This document shows, in pieces, positions 25,738 through 34,794 of a stretch of 64,000 nt of DNA. The position numbers were made by a program, and so were the translations under genes. The stretch covers positions 1-64,000 of the forward strand of contig BNVH01000007.1 of assembly GCA_025997955.1 (NCBI GenBank), written 5' to 3'. The first letter of the stretch is position 1; each line of letters opens with the position of its first letter. This DNA is from Synergistales bacterium. Lineage in GTDB: Bacteria; Synergistota; Synergistia; Synergistales; Aminobacteriaceae. Under the pieces are notes generated by a model. It was not told where the DNA came from. It was given only the letters and a program-made list of their open reading frames with translations, and ran no database searches.

Positions 25738-27477
25738 TTAGCGGGACTCCCCTCCCCTATAAAGCCCTAACCGAGTGGACAGGACGCGAAAGACAAAGCT
25801 CACGAGACGCAGGTCTTTTTTCCAGCGCTCCGGCTCCTGAACGAGGCGGAAGAGCCACTCAAGGCCGAAGCGCTGCATCTTGAGCGGCGCGCGTCTCAGG
25901 CGCCCAGACAGGACGTCGAACGCTCCCCCCACCCCGACGGACAGGACGTTTTTCAAGCGAGAAGCGTGCCGCGACACCCATTTTTCCTGACGCGGAATGC
26001 CCATCGCGACAAACAAAATCTTAGCGCCGCTATGCGCTACGCCGTCCGGCACAGATGTGTCGTTTATGTCAAAGTACCCGTCTCTGGCGCCGGCCACCAC
26101 AAGACCGTCGTATTTAGCGGATAAAGCGTCCGCGCAGTCTTTTGCGGTGCTTCCCTTGGAACCCAAAAAATACACGGGCCATCTTTCGACCGCGGCCATG
26201 CGGCAGAGCTGCTCGGCAAAATCTATCCCCGTCACGCGCTCCTGTATCGGCATTCCCAAAAAGCGCAGCGCCCACAAAAGCCCTACCCCATCGGAAAGCA
26301 CAATGACAGAAGACGTCAGCGCCTTGTGGTATTCCCTGTCGCGCACCGCCTCGTCCATGCCCAAGGCATTTACGGTGGAAACCAACATCGTATGAGTGAC
26401 CTTCGGTCGCCCGCTTTCGGAGACTTGATAACCGTTGATAAGCCCCCTTGCGCGCGCGAGCGCGTAGTTCATCGACATGTTATCTATGTATACGCCCCAG
26501 AGGCAGGGCTTGACGCCGCTTATGGGAGAGGTGTTTTTGCGCCTGAACCACAGGTGGAGCACCGCGGCAAACGCAGCAGCGCTTACAAGCGCGCACAAAG
26601 CGGCCGCCGCGCCGTAAGTCGAATATTGAGACAGAGCCGTCACAGCGCCGCACAACGCGCAAAGCCCGGCTATGAGACGCACCGCGTCTGGGTGGTCAAA
26701 ACCCATATGTATAAGTCTGCGATAAAGCCCTGTCGTCCCATAGGCGTTCTCCGAAAAAGCGAGATTTACAAGATTTAGCGAGACCTCGGCCAACGGAATG
26801 GCAAAAAGCCCAAGAGACAGGCATAGCATAGAGCTGAAAACTATTCCTTTGCTGACGCCGAGCATAGCTGTCCCCGCGACGAGCGTCCCCCACATAGCGG
26901 ACATAGACCTACCGGCCTGCCGGTACACGTTGTTGAATCGGCTCCAAAAAGAGCTCAGCAGGACAATCCCGGCAAACGACATGAAAAAGGCGTCCGGCAT
27001 ATCCTGTCCCGACAAAAACACCGACATGAACATCAGGGAAAACGCGACGGCCAAAATATGCCCCGCCAACCCCGAAACCCCGTCCATTCGCTGAATGACA
27101 AGCGGAAAAACGCTAAACCATAAAGACGTGATTACAAAGGACATGAGCGGTGAAAGGTAGATATACTCCCCGTCCGTGAAACTGATGAAACTTATTGAAT
27201 GCCCAAAGGCGGCGCAGGCGAGGCCTATAACGGGATACCCCAAGCGCCATAAAGGGTTGTCGTCACAGTTTTCAGCCAATCCAAAAGTGCCAGCCATGAA
27301 GCCAGCGCCCACTATAAATCGCGCGCTTCCAGAGCCAAACCAAATGGCCAGCAACAACCAGACGCCCGATAGTAAAATATCCCTGGCGTAGTTGTACTGC
27401 CGCGGCTCAAAAGAGCGCTTTATAAGATATTGAGCCGCGACGCATAAGGCTCCGGCCAATAAGCAGCCAAAAATCAT
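25738..27477 (-). CDS. Fusion of WecA/MraY-like membrane domain and WecG/TagA/CpsF glycosyltransferase
   Basis: 579 residues in two parts. Residues 1-320 are a polytopic membrane domain of about ten helices resembling the polyprenyl-phosphate phosphosugar transferases (MraY/WecA). It keeps MDGVSGLAG, like the 'DGlDGLA' motif, but I do not see the catalytic Asp-Asp motif, so activity is doubtful. Residues 340-570 are a complete TagA/WecG/CpsF domain (VSTVNALGMDEAVRD, then LSDGVGLLWA, FLGSKG, and MGIPRQEKWVSRH), which adds N-acetylmannosaminuronate or N-acetylmannosamine to a lipid-linked sugar. Together they fit two successive steps in building a lipid-linked surface glycan. It ends just where rlmH begins. 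Confidence 0.82.
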   Translation of the reverse strand: MIFGCLLAGALCVAAQYLIKRSFEPRQYNYARDILLSGVWLLLAIWFGSGSARFIVGAGFMAGTFGLAENCDDNPLWRLGYPVIGLACAAFGHSISFISFTDGEYIYLSPLMSFVITSLWFSVFPLVIQRMDGVSGLAGHILAVAFSLMFMSVFLSGQDMPDAFFMSFAGIVLLSSFWSRFNNVYRQAGRSMSAMWGTLVAGTAMLGVSKGIVFSSMLCLSLGLFAIPLAEVSLNLVNLAFSENAYGTTGLYRRLIHMGFDHPDAVRLIAGLCALCGAVTALSQYSTYGAAAALCALVSAAAFAAVLHLWFRRKNTSPISGVKPCLWGVYIDNMSMNYALARARGLINGYQVSESGRPKVTHTMLVSTVNALGMDEAVRDREYHKALTSSVIVLSDGVGLLWALRFLGMPIQERVTGIDFAEQLCRMAAVERWPVYFLGSKGSTAKDCADALSAKYDGLVVAGARDGYFDINDTSVPDGVAHSGAKILFVAMGIPRQEKWVSRHASRLKNVLSVGVGGAFDVLSGRLRRAPLKMQRFGLEWLFRLVQEPERWKKDLRLVSFVFRVLSTRLGLYRGGESR

Positions 27478-27507
27478 GAATTTATAAACTCGCTCACCGG
27501 AGTAGCT

Positions 27508-27975
27508 TCACGCCCTGATGTTTTTGAGGAGGTTGGCCATCTCTATAGCCCCGCAAGCGCAGTCAGCGCCCTTGTTGCCGGCTTTGCTTCCTGCGCGGAG
27601 AAGCGCCTGTTCGAGAGTGTCGCAGGTAAGCACTCCAAACAGCACCGGCACGCGATGCTCCATGCCGACGGACGCAAGCCCCTTGGACATCTCAGCCGCC
27701 ACGTAGTCAAAGTGCGGCGTGTCGCCCCGAATTACAGCGCCGAGCGCTATTATGGCGTCGTATTTGCCGGACAGAGCCAACTCCTTGGCCACTAGGGGAA
27801 GCTCCCAAGCGCCTGGAACCCAACATACCTCTATATTTTGGTGAGACACGTCGTGGCGTAAAAGCGCGTCCTTGGCTCCCTCTAAAAGTTTACCCGATAT
27901 GAGCTCGTTAAAACGCGAGACTACGACGGCCATCGTAAGCCCCGTCCCGACAAGTTTTCCCTCTAGAACTTTCAT
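27508..27975 (-). CDS. ribH: 6,7-dimethyl-8-ribityllumazine synthase
   Basis: Penultimate enzyme of riboflavin synthesis: joins the pyrimidine intermediate to dihydroxybutanone phosphate. The ATG at 27975 follows AAGGGAG and gives 155 residues, the family length; a longer frame upstream adds only residues that overlap ribBA. Motifs: VVVSRFNELI, VPGAWELP, ALGAVIRGDTPHFDYV with the catalytic His, and FGVLTCDTLEQAL. It follows ribBA by 22 bases. Confidence 0.94.
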   Translation of the reverse strand: MKVLEGKLVGTGLTMAVVVSRFNELISGKLLEGAKDALLRHDVSHQNIEVCWVPGAWELPLVAKELALSGKYDAIIALGAVIRGDTPHFDYVAAEMSKGLASVGMEHRVPVLFGVLTCDTLEQALLRAGSKAGNKGADCACGAIEMANLLKNIRA

Positions 27976-27997
27976 TTGAAACTCCCTTCTCTGTCCA

Positions 27998-29230
27998 TCA
28001 ATGCGTGTGCAATATATGCCCCATTCGTTTTTCTTTGGTGTCCATGTAAGCCTCGTTGTATTCGTTCGGCTGAATGACAAGCGGAACTCTATCGGCTATC
28101 TTTAAGCCATATCCCTCAAGCCCCACGATTTTCGTCGGGTTGTTGGTCAGAAGCCTGATGTTTTTGAGCCCCAAATCCATCAAAATCTGAGCTCCCGTCC
28201 CGTAGTCGCGGAGGTCTGGGGGGTAACCCAAGGCTATATTGGCGTCAACCGTGTCCATGCCCTCTTCTTGGAGTTTGTAGGCTTTGAGCTTGTTGACTAT
28301 GCCTATACCGCGCCCCTCTTGGCGCATATAGAGCAGCACGCCTGCCCCCTCGCGCTCTATCATCGACATGGCGGCGTGAAGCTGAGAGCCGCAGTCGCAG
28401 CGCCTTGATCCAAACACGTCGCCCGTCATGCACTCGCTGTGCACGCGCGTCAAAACACCGTTCTTCCCGGTTATGTCGCCCTTGATAAGAGCCATATGAG
28501 TGTGATAGTCGTCGGGGTCGTCGAGCAAACTTCGGTAGGCGCAAACTTTGAAGTCCCCGTAATCCGTGGGTAGATTTGCCTCGGCCACTCTTTCCACTAA
28601 CTTCTCACGCGCCGCCCGCCATTCTATGAGGCTTTTCACCGTGAGCAGTTTAAGTCCGTGGACGCGCGCGAATTCTGATAGGTCGCTCAGACGCGCCATA
28701 GTGCCGTCGTCCCTCATGACCTCGCATATCACCGCGGCTGCTGGGAGTCCTGCGAGTCTCGCCAAGTCCGTCGCGGCCTCGGTATGCCCGGCGCGCTTCA
28801 AGACGCCACCGGGACGCGCGGCCAACGGAAACATATGTCCAGGCTGATAAAAATCATCTCCCTTAGACGTCGGCGACGCCAAAAGGCGCGCCGTTACGGC
28901 GCGCTCCTCGGCTGATATGCCCGTCGTGGTACCCTCTTTAGCGTCTACGGAAACCAAAAAAGCCGTACCGTGCCTGTCGGTACCCGAAGCCGAAAGAGGC
29001 GGGAACTGTAGCCTTTGGGCTATCTCCTCCGAAATAGGCGCGCAAATCAGCCCCTTGGCGCGAGACGCCATGAAATTCACATTTTCCGTAGTAGCGTGAA
29101 CCGCGGCTATAACGAGGTCGCCCTCGTTCTCACGCCCCTCGTCGTCCACAACCAAAATCATATGCCCCTGACGAATATCGTCAATTGCGTCTTCCACCGC
29201 GCTGAACCTCACGTCGTTTGTCCCGCCCAT
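27998..29230 (-). CDS. ribBA: Bifunctional 3,4-dihydroxy-2-butanone-4-phosphate synthase / GTP cyclohydrolase II
   Basis: 410 residues. The RibB half (1-200) has VVDDEGRENEGDLVIAA with its metal-binding Glu residues and RAGHTEAATDLARLAG. The RibA half (205-400) has the zinc site in HSECMTGDVFGSRRCDCGSQ and the GTP site RQEGRGIGIVNKL. AGGAGG precedes the ATG at good spacing. It makes both precursors for lumazine; ribH follows, but ribD and ribE are not in the window. I looked for an FMN riboswitch in the leader and found none of its conserved motifs. Confidence 0.95.
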   Translation of the reverse strand: MGGTNDVRFSAVEDAIDDIRQGHMILVVDDEGRENEGDLVIAAVHATTENVNFMASRAKGLICAPISEEIAQRLQFPPLSASGTDRHGTAFLVSVDAKEGTTTGISAEERAVTARLLASPTSKGDDFYQPGHMFPLAARPGGVLKRAGHTEAATDLARLAGLPAAAVICEVMRDDGTMARLSDLSEFARVHGLKLLTVKSLIEWRAAREKLVERVAEANLPTDYGDFKVCAYRSLLDDPDDYHTHMALIKGDITGKNGVLTRVHSECMTGDVFGSRRCDCGSQLHAAMSMIEREGAGVLLYMRQEGRGIGIVNKLKAYKLQEEGMDTVDANIALGYPPDLRDYGTGAQILMDLGLKNIRLLTNNPTKIVGLEGYGLKIADRVPLVIQPNEYNEAYMDTKEKRMGHILHTH

Positions 29231-29391
29231 CGCTTCCTCCTGATTTCTAAGTAAACCGTCTGTTTTCTGAAACTAAGTCATTTTTTCAGACGTTTATATT
29301 ATATTTTTTGCCATGAAAATATTATACACAAAATCACGTGTTATAATCCTATTTTGGATTTTGCGCAACAATTTAGAAAGGACGCGAAAAA
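29231..29391. promoter_or_regulatory. Divergent promoter region between ribBA and the AEC transporter
   Basis: AT-rich divergent spacer. For ribBA a TATAAT lies on the minus strand at 29321-29326. In its leader CGTCTG (29257-29262 region, read on plus) and CAGACG (29287-29292) can form a stem with a 24-base loop; function unknown. For the rightward gene AAAGGA lies about 10 bases before its TTG start. Confidence 0.4.
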
Positions 29392-30321
29392 TTGAATGAA
29401 ATTCTGATAGTTTTGCCGATATTTCTATTGATAATCCTTGGGTGGGCGCTGAAACACAAAAACGTATTATCGAACCAGACCATGAAAGAGGACAACTTCA
29501 TACTCTACTGGTTCGCTATGCCCGCAACCCTCTTGCACGGGATACTGAGGACGGACGACAGCGCGCTGAAAGACTTTGTTTTTGTGTTTGCGACGTGGAC
29601 GCCTTATGTCATCACGATTGTCGCGGTTTGGCTATTTGGCCGATACAAAGAGACTCACGAACGCTTCGCGGTCTTGAGCCTCAGCGCCATACGGGGAAAC
29701 CATTTTTTCGCCGGCGTTCCGGTCGTGGCTCTCGCCATGGGACAAAGCGGCGTGGAGCGAGCGACGCTCATCTTGGCGTTCTCGCTCGTCATCATGCAGC
29801 TTTTCTCCATAGGCAGCGGACAGCTTGCGATGTTCGGCTCGCCTTCTTTGAAAACCATAAAGGCGACATGTGTTCAACTGCTCAAAAACCCGCTCTTCAT
29901 AACCTGTTTTGTCGGCCTGTTTATGGTCTATTTGGGGATAAATCACCTCCCGAAATGGCTTGACGCCACTATCAATATACTGGCCGAGATAAGCACCGGG
30001 CTTGCCTTGATAGTCTTAGGCGCTCAGATTCACCTCGAAAATATCGCAAAAATGATCGTATCCGTATGGAAGATAATATTTTTCAAGCTGTTGGTTATAC
30101 CGATAGTGACTTGGGTTGTCTATGCTTCGTTTGGCATAGACAAAGGGTACATACAGGTCGGCGTGCTTTTGGCCGCGATGCCGGTGGGCGTGAACACGTC
30201 CATAATCGCTTCCGAGATGAAGATGGACGCGGAGTATTGCGCCCGCGGCGTGGCGTTTACGACGCTTATTTCTATTCTGTCTTTGCCAATCTGGATAAAG
30301 GTGTTGGGTATAGCGCAATGA
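29392..30321 (+). CDS. AEC-family transporter (auxin efflux carrier type)
   Basis: Polytopic inner-membrane carrier of 309 residues with about ten helices. The start is a TTG preceded by AAAGGA; no in-frame ATG lies near the N-terminus. Family features are FLLIILGWALKHKNVLS at the start, the early FILYWFAMPATLLHGI helix, and the closing pattern of helices with VGVNTSIIASEM. In bacteria these carriers export or import organic acids such as malate or malonate and amino-acid derivatives. Its stop overlaps the start of a double-ACT protein, so the two are made together. Confidence 0.85.
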   Translation: MNEILIVLPIFLLIILGWALKHKNVLSNQTMKEDNFILYWFAMPATLLHGILRTDDSALKDFVFVFATWTPYVITIVAVWLFGRYKETHERFAVLSLSAIRGNHFFAGVPVVALAMGQSGVERATLILAFSLVIMQLFSIGSGQLAMFGSPSLKTIKATCVQLLKNPLFITCFVGLFMVYLGINHLPKWLDATINILAEISTGLALIVLGAQIHLENIAKMIVSVWKIIFFKLLVIPIVTWVVYASFGIDKGYIQVGVLLAAMPVGVNTSIIASEMKMDAEYCARGVAFTTLISILSLPIWIKVLGIAQ

Positions 30322-30830
30322 GTAAATCTAAAAACGCGGCTAAGGCCGCTCTTGTAAAATCCGGCGTCAAGGCCGAGATCGAGGATATCCGCGTTGACCG
30401 CTCAAGCGCGCGCATTACGCTTCTCGGCGTGCCGGACGTGCCGGGCGTAGCGGCCAAGGTGTTCTCTCCCCTCGCTGAGCGCGGCATAGGCGTGGAGATG
30501 ATCGTGCAAAACAGTATGCGCGGGGGAATGACCGACATAGGCTTTTTGGTAAAAAAAGAGTTTCTTGACATCGCCATAAGCATCACCCGTGACGTTGCGC
30601 AAGAAATAGAGGCTCAGGGCGTATCTTTTAGCACAGAGATAGCGCTCGTGAGCCTTATGGGCAAGGGCTTGGCCGAGGACACCTCAATGTCGGCCGGGAT
30701 GTTCAAAACTTTGGCCGAGGCCTCTGTGAACATTGAGATGATAGTGTCGAGCTCGCGGTTTATAACATGCGTAGTTGGAGCGGAAAAAGCCGAGAAAGCC
30801 GCCAACGCTCTGAAGGCGGCATATCTTTAG
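30318..30830 (+). CDS. Double ACT-domain protein, aspartokinase regulatory-domain type
   Basis: 170 residues from the ATG at 30318 that overlaps the upstream stop (ATGA). The two ACT repeats match those at the C-terminus of aspartate kinase: ITLLGVPDVPGVAAKVFSPL near 34, and VSLMGKGLAEDTSMSAGMFK in the second, with INIEMI/VNIEMIVSSS type strands. No kinase domain is present, so this is a free regulatory unit comparable to an aspartokinase beta chain. It probably binds an amino acid (lysine, threonine or similar). Coupling with a transporter suggests ligand-gated control of that carrier, or sensing of its cargo. The gene converges on tag with a 4-base overlap. Confidence 0.8.
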   Translation: MSKSKNAAKAALVKSGVKAEIEDIRVDRSSARITLLGVPDVPGVAAKVFSPLAERGIGVEMIVQNSMRGGMTDIGFLVKKEFLDIAISITRDVAQEIEAQGVSFSTEIALVSLMGKGLAEDTSMSAGMFKTLAEASVNIEMIVSSSRFITCVVGAEKAEKAANALKAAYL

Positions 30831-31411
30831 ACGCTGTTTTTGTAGCTCGGATGCCTGAAGCAAGACGTCAGATGATCGTTTACCATGCCCGTAGCCTGCA
30901 TATGGGCATAGCAGATAGTGGGTCCGAAAAATGTGAAGCCTCTTTTTTTCATATCCTTGCTTATCTTCTCGGCTAAAGGATGGGTCGCTGGAACTTGAGA
31001 TAAGTCAACAGGATGGTTTATGACAGGCTTGCCGTCTACGTAGGCCCATATGTATTTTGAGAAAGAGCCGAACTCCTCGGCTACATCTAAGAAAAGCCGC
31101 GCGTTTTTTACGGCGCCGGTTATCTTGGCCTTATTGCGTATTATACCGGAGTCATTCATGAGGCGCGTTATATCGCTCTCACCGAAACACGCTACTTGCT
31201 TCGCGTCAAAACCAGCATACGCTATGCGGTAGTTTTCGCGCCGCCTCAGAATTGTAGCCCAAGAGAGACCCGCCTGAGCTCCCTCTAAAATTAAAAACTC
31301 AAACAGCTTACCGTCGTCGAAGACGGGTATACCCCACTCTTCGTCGTGATACTTCACGTGAAGCTCGTCCGTCCCGCACCAAGGACAGCGTGGAAGAGTC
31401 AAATCCACCAA
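30827..31411 (-). CDS. tag: DNA-3-methyladenine glycosylase I
   Basis: Base-excision repair enzyme that removes 3-methyladenine. 194 residues, as expected. The start RCPWCGTDELHVKYHDEEWG carries the first zinc Cys and the Glu near the active site, and FEFLILEGAQAGLSWATIL is highly conserved. The C-terminal HL and Cys of the zinc site are in NDHLTSCF. It follows the NifU-type gene by two bases and may be cotranscribed. Confidence 0.95.
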   Translation of the reverse strand: MVDLTLPRCPWCGTDELHVKYHDEEWGIPVFDDGKLFEFLILEGAQAGLSWATILRRRENYRIAYAGFDAKQVACFGESDITRLMNDSGIIRNKAKITGAVKNARLFLDVAEEFGSFSKYIWAYVDGKPVINHPVDLSQVPATHPLAEKISKDMKKRGFTFFGPTICYAHMQATGMVNDHLTSCFRHPSYKNSV

Positions 31412-31413
31412 GG

Positions 31414-31848
31414 CTACACCGCTTCGTGCTCGTGCTCTTTTATCGGGATGACCTCAAGGCCGCGCTTTCCGCGATAGTCGTTTATGGCCTTATGTATGGC
31501 CTCCTCGGCTAAAACGGAACAGTGCATCTTTATGGGAGGCAGGCCGTCAAGCGCCTCGGCCACCGCGACGTTGGTCATCTTCCAGGCCTCGTCCACGGTC
31601 TTGCCCTTTATCATCTCAGTGGCCATACTCGACGAGGCTATGGCGGACGCGCAGCCGAAAGTCTTGAACTTCACGTCCTCTATGATCGGGCCCTGCGGGG
31701 CTTTGTCGTCGACTTTGAGGTAGATTTTCATAATATCGCCGCACTGAGGGTTCCCGGCCTCGCCTAACCCGTCGGGGTTCTCTATCTCGCCGACGTTGCG
31801 TGGATTGCTGAAGTGATCCATTACTTTCGCGCTGTAGTCTAAGGCCAT
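31414..31848 (-). CDS. NifU/IscU-like iron-sulfur cluster scaffold
   Basis: 144 residues. Three ligand cysteines sit in the expected places: NPQCGDIM, FGCASAIASSS and MHCSVLAEEA. This is the IscU-type domain with a short tail rich in Glu and His, not the full NifU with an additional C-terminal domain. It accepts sulfur from the cysteine desulfurase encoded just upstream (one base gap) and assembles clusters for transfer. Confidence 0.93.
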   Translation of the reverse strand: MALDYSAKVMDHFSNPRNVGEIENPDGLGEAGNPQCGDIMKIYLKVDDKAPQGPIIEDVKFKTFGCASAIASSSMATEMIKGKTVDEAWKMTNVAVAEALDGLPPIKMHCSVLAEEAIHKAINDYRGKRGLEVIPIKEHEHEAV

Positions 31849-31849
31849 A

Positions 31850-33040
31850 CTATTTCCCCCCGTTCTTTTTTAGAAAATCTTCCCAAACCGGCGACATGGA
31901 GCGTCTTTTGGCCACTATCTCCGGCAGCACGGAGAGGACGTAGTCGACGTGCTCGTCGGTCGTGCCGTGCCCGAGAGTCATGCGCAAAGACCCGTGAGCA
32001 AGTTCGTGGGAAAGCCCTATGGCCATCAGGACGTGCGAGGGGTCAAGGGAGCCAGACGTACAGGCGCTCCCGGTGGATGCCGATATACCCTTGGAGTCAA
32101 GGTCGAGAAGCAGCGTCTCGCCCTCTATACCTATAAAGCTGAAATTGGTGTTGTTGGGTAGCCTCTCCGAGCCAACGGCTCCGTTCAGCTTGGTGTGAGG
32201 CACGGACTTCATAACACCGTCTATAAGCCTGTCGCGAAGCCTTATGAGATTGGCCTGATATTGCGGCTGGCGCGCCTTCATCCTCTCAATGGCGTCCCCC
32301 ATGCCCACTATGCCCGCGATGTTCTCGGTACTAGCTCGCCGCCCTTTTTCCTGCCCTCCGCCGTGAACGAAGTTCTCGAGCTTTACGCCGCTGCGCAGAT
32401 AGAACACGCCCGTGCCCTTGGGCCCGTACATCTTGTGGGCCGACAGCGACATCATATCAATTTTGAGGTAGCCTACGTCGACCGGAATCTGCGCCGCGGC
32501 CTGAACCGCATCCGTGTGGAAGAGTATGCCCTTCTCGCGGCAGAACTCGCCTATGGCCTTTACGGGTTGAATCGTGCCTATTTCGTTGTTGGCGAACATC
32601 ACTGACACGAGTATTGTCTTGTCTGTAGTCGCGGCCTTAAGGTCTTCTATGCTGATTTTGCCCTCTGAGTCGACGGGGAGATAAGTTATGGCTGCGCCGT
32701 CGGTTTTTTCGAGATAGTCAGTGGTGTGTAAAATTGCGTGATGCTCTATCTTTGTTGTGATGATATGGTTGCCCTTAGAGCGCAGTTTTTCAAAAGTCCC
32801 CTTCAGCGCCCAGTTGTCGGCCTCGGTGCCGCTGCTCGTAAAAAAAATCTCGTCCGGTTTAGCGCCTATCGCGGTTGCGACCTGACCGCGTGCCTTTTCT
32901 ATAGCGGCGCGGCTCTTTGCCGCCAAAGAGTATACGGAGGAAGGGTTTCCAAAAACCTCCGTAAAATACGGCGTCATGACGGCCAGCACTTCCGGGTCGG
33001 TAGGCGTCGTCGCCGAGTAATCAAGATATACATTTTGCAT
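31850..33040 (-). CDS. Cysteine desulfurase, NifS/IscS type
   Basis: PLP enzyme, 396 residues, releasing sulfur from cysteine for Fe-S clusters. The PLP Lys is in SLSAHKMYGPKG and the active-site Cys is in GSACTSGSLDPSHVL. The start MQNVYLDYSATTPTDPEVL is the family signature. Paired with a NifU/IscU scaffold, without IscR or SufBCD nearby, an arrangement common in anaerobes. The 143 bases upstream are AT-rich with no clear regulator site. Confidence 0.95.
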   Translation of the reverse strand: MQNVYLDYSATTPTDPEVLAVMTPYFTEVFGNPSSVYSLAAKSRAAIEKARGQVATAIGAKPDEIFFTSSGTEADNWALKGTFEKLRSKGNHIITTKIEHHAILHTTDYLEKTDGAAITYLPVDSEGKISIEDLKAATTDKTILVSVMFANNEIGTIQPVKAIGEFCREKGILFHTDAVQAAAQIPVDVGYLKIDMMSLSAHKMYGPKGTGVFYLRSGVKLENFVHGGGQEKGRRASTENIAGIVGMGDAIERMKARQPQYQANLIRLRDRLIDGVMKSVPHTKLNGAVGSERLPNNTNFSFIGIEGETLLLDLDSKGISASTGSACTSGSLDPSHVLMAIGLSHELAHGSLRMTLGHGTTDEHVDYVLSVLPEIVAKRRSMSPVWEDFLKKNGGK

Positions 33041-33183
33041 TTTTAAAACCTCCTACAAAGCTCTATAGTTTTATTATCCTTGTTTGTGCGCAATATATCA
33101 ACAATGTTTAACAAAGAAGTTGGTATATTACGAAGAATATCATATCTTACTAAAAATATCAACATTAAAGGCGCGTGTCCGCC

Positions 33184-34794
33184 TCAAGCGTTATTTTTCT
33201 TCTCCGCCTCTATCGCCGTTATCTGTCGCTCGTTGTCGTCTATCGCTATCCCAAGCAGCATAGCCTCGTCGAAAGCGTCAGCGTAGCCTTTTTCTTTTAT
33301 CTGGTCGAGCGCGGCGGCGGCGCATTCAGTTGCGCTTGCGTAGTGCTTGGTCATTTTCAGCTCCATGACCCAGATATGACCTCTGAACTTCACGACCATA
33401 TCCGCGCGTCCCTTTCTATTATGAAGCTCGGCTTCTACGTCAAGCCCCATTCCGTAGATGTAAGACAATAACGTGGAGCGGTAAATCCACTCTCTCGCGT
33501 CGCCTCCTCTCGGTACAGCGTTCGCGGCCGCCTTCGCGTAGTCGTCGTAGGGAATTTTAGATAGAAGTTTGTTGAACTCGCCTTGAACGCCTTTTGCGTC
33601 ATCGCTTACGATGGACTCTCTAAAACTTACTCTGGATTTATTTGACTCTTCGTGGGCGCCGAAGATATTTCCAATCAAGAGAGACGACATGGCGGTCAAG
33701 ACCTCGCGGTTTGGATAATCCAAAGAGAAATCGTCTAATACGCCAGGTCTTAGGCTCAGATAACCGGATTGATAGAGAAAGCTCGCGGCTGTCGCAGTCT
33801 CTATCTCGCCTGGGGCGAACGCGAAGTCGCGCGATACTTCGTAGCCTCTGAACTGTTCCACGGTGAGCTTCTTGTCCTTCATATAGCGGGCGATGAATGA
33901 AGGTGTGCCGGACTCGAACCAGTAATTGTTGAATTCGGGGTTTTTTAGAAAACATAGGGTGGAAAATGGGTTGTAAAGACGCGCGTTCCCGTCAAAAGAA
34001 AACCCATCGTAGTAATATCTAATTTTTTCTATAAGCTCTTCTTTATTCATTTTCATTTCATCGGCAGCCGTGTCGATGTGTTCGCTGAAATTCTCAAGAA
34101 GCTCTTTCTCGGTATAACCCAACATCGTCGCGTAATGTTTTTGCATTGACATATCTTCAAGGTTGTTCAACGCCGAGAACACGCCAACCTTGGAAAATTT
34201 GCTTATGCCGGTTATAAAGGCAAAGCGTATTTCCTGGTCTTTGCCTTTGATTCTGATGTACATATTGCGTAAAGTGTTTCGCATTTCTTCCACCTTGTCC
34301 GGACTGTGAAAAACGTCAAGCATCGGCTTGTCGTATTCGTCTACTAAAACGACGACCGAACCGTGCTTTTTATAGAGCTCTCTGATTAATTTATCAAACA
34401 TACGGCTTGGGGAAGTTCGCTCTAAAGATAAATCATATCTTTCGGCACAGGCCTCTACTATATCAAGAGTGGATTCATAGAACTCGTCACGCCCTTCGTC
34501 CGTCACAGTCAGGCTCATGTCGAGCCTGATGACCGGATATGTCCTGTAGTCCGGTCTCTCGAAAAACTCCTCGGCGGCCAAGCCCTTAAATAGTTCTTTC
34601 TTACCCGAAAACAGCGCGTCGAACGTCGATATGGTCAAGGATTTTCCAAAGCGCCGGGGGCGGGAGAGAAAGTAGACCTTGCCTCTGTCGATAAGGTCTA
34701 TAAGATATTTTGTTTTATCGACATAAAGATAACCGTCGTTTCTGATGTCGTCGAAAGTCTGAATGCCTACGGGCAACTTTTGCAATTTAGTCAT
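33184..34794 (-). CDS. AAA-ATPase-like / PD-(D/E)XK nuclease family protein, copy A
   Basis: 536 residues. An AAA-ATPase-like domain (PF09820 type) fills the first 300: the start is MTKLQKLPVGIQTFDDIRND, the P-loop is the unusual RPRRFGKS and the Walker B is VVVLVDEYDKPMLD. A PD-(D/E)XK nuclease (PF08011 type) ends the protein, with Asp in GRADMVVKF and ELKM as the Glu-x-Lys motif. Role in the cell is unknown; the family is abundant in multi-copy form in gut anaerobes. Overlaps copy B by 8 bases and has no promoter of its own. Compared with copies B and C it is nearly identical at residues 1-85 and from about 225 on, but differs strongly at 90-200 and again around 380-420. Confidence 0.85.
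   Translation of the reverse strand: MTKLQKLPVGIQTFDDIRNDGYLYVDKTKYLIDLIDRGKVYFLSRPRRFGKSLTISTFDALFSGKKELFKGLAAEEFFERPDYRTYPVIRLDMSLTVTDEGRDEFYESTLDIVEACAERYDLSLERTSPSRMFDKLIRELYKKHGSVVVLVDEYDKPMLDVFHSPDKVEEMRNTLRNMYIRIKGKDQEIRFAFITGISKFSKVGVFSALNNLEDMSMQKHYATMLGYTEKELLENFSEHIDTAADEMKMNKEELIEKIRYYYDGFSFDGNARLYNPFSTLCFLKNPEFNNYWFESGTPSFIARYMKDKKLTVEQFRGYEVSRDFAFAPGEIETATAASFLYQSGYLSLRPGVLDDFSLDYPNREVLTAMSSLLIGNIFGAHEESNKSRVSFRESIVSDDAKGVQGEFNKLLSKIPYDDYAKAAANAVPRGGDAREWIYRSTLLSYIYGMGLDVEAELHNRKGRADMVVKFRGHIWVMELKMTKHYASATECAAAALDQIKEKGYADAFDEAMLLGIAIDDNERQITAIEAEKKNNA

Noticed and set aside
29231..29391. FMN riboswitch ahead of ribBA
   Set aside because: The leader has only one simple stem; none of the conserved RFN-element motifs are visible.
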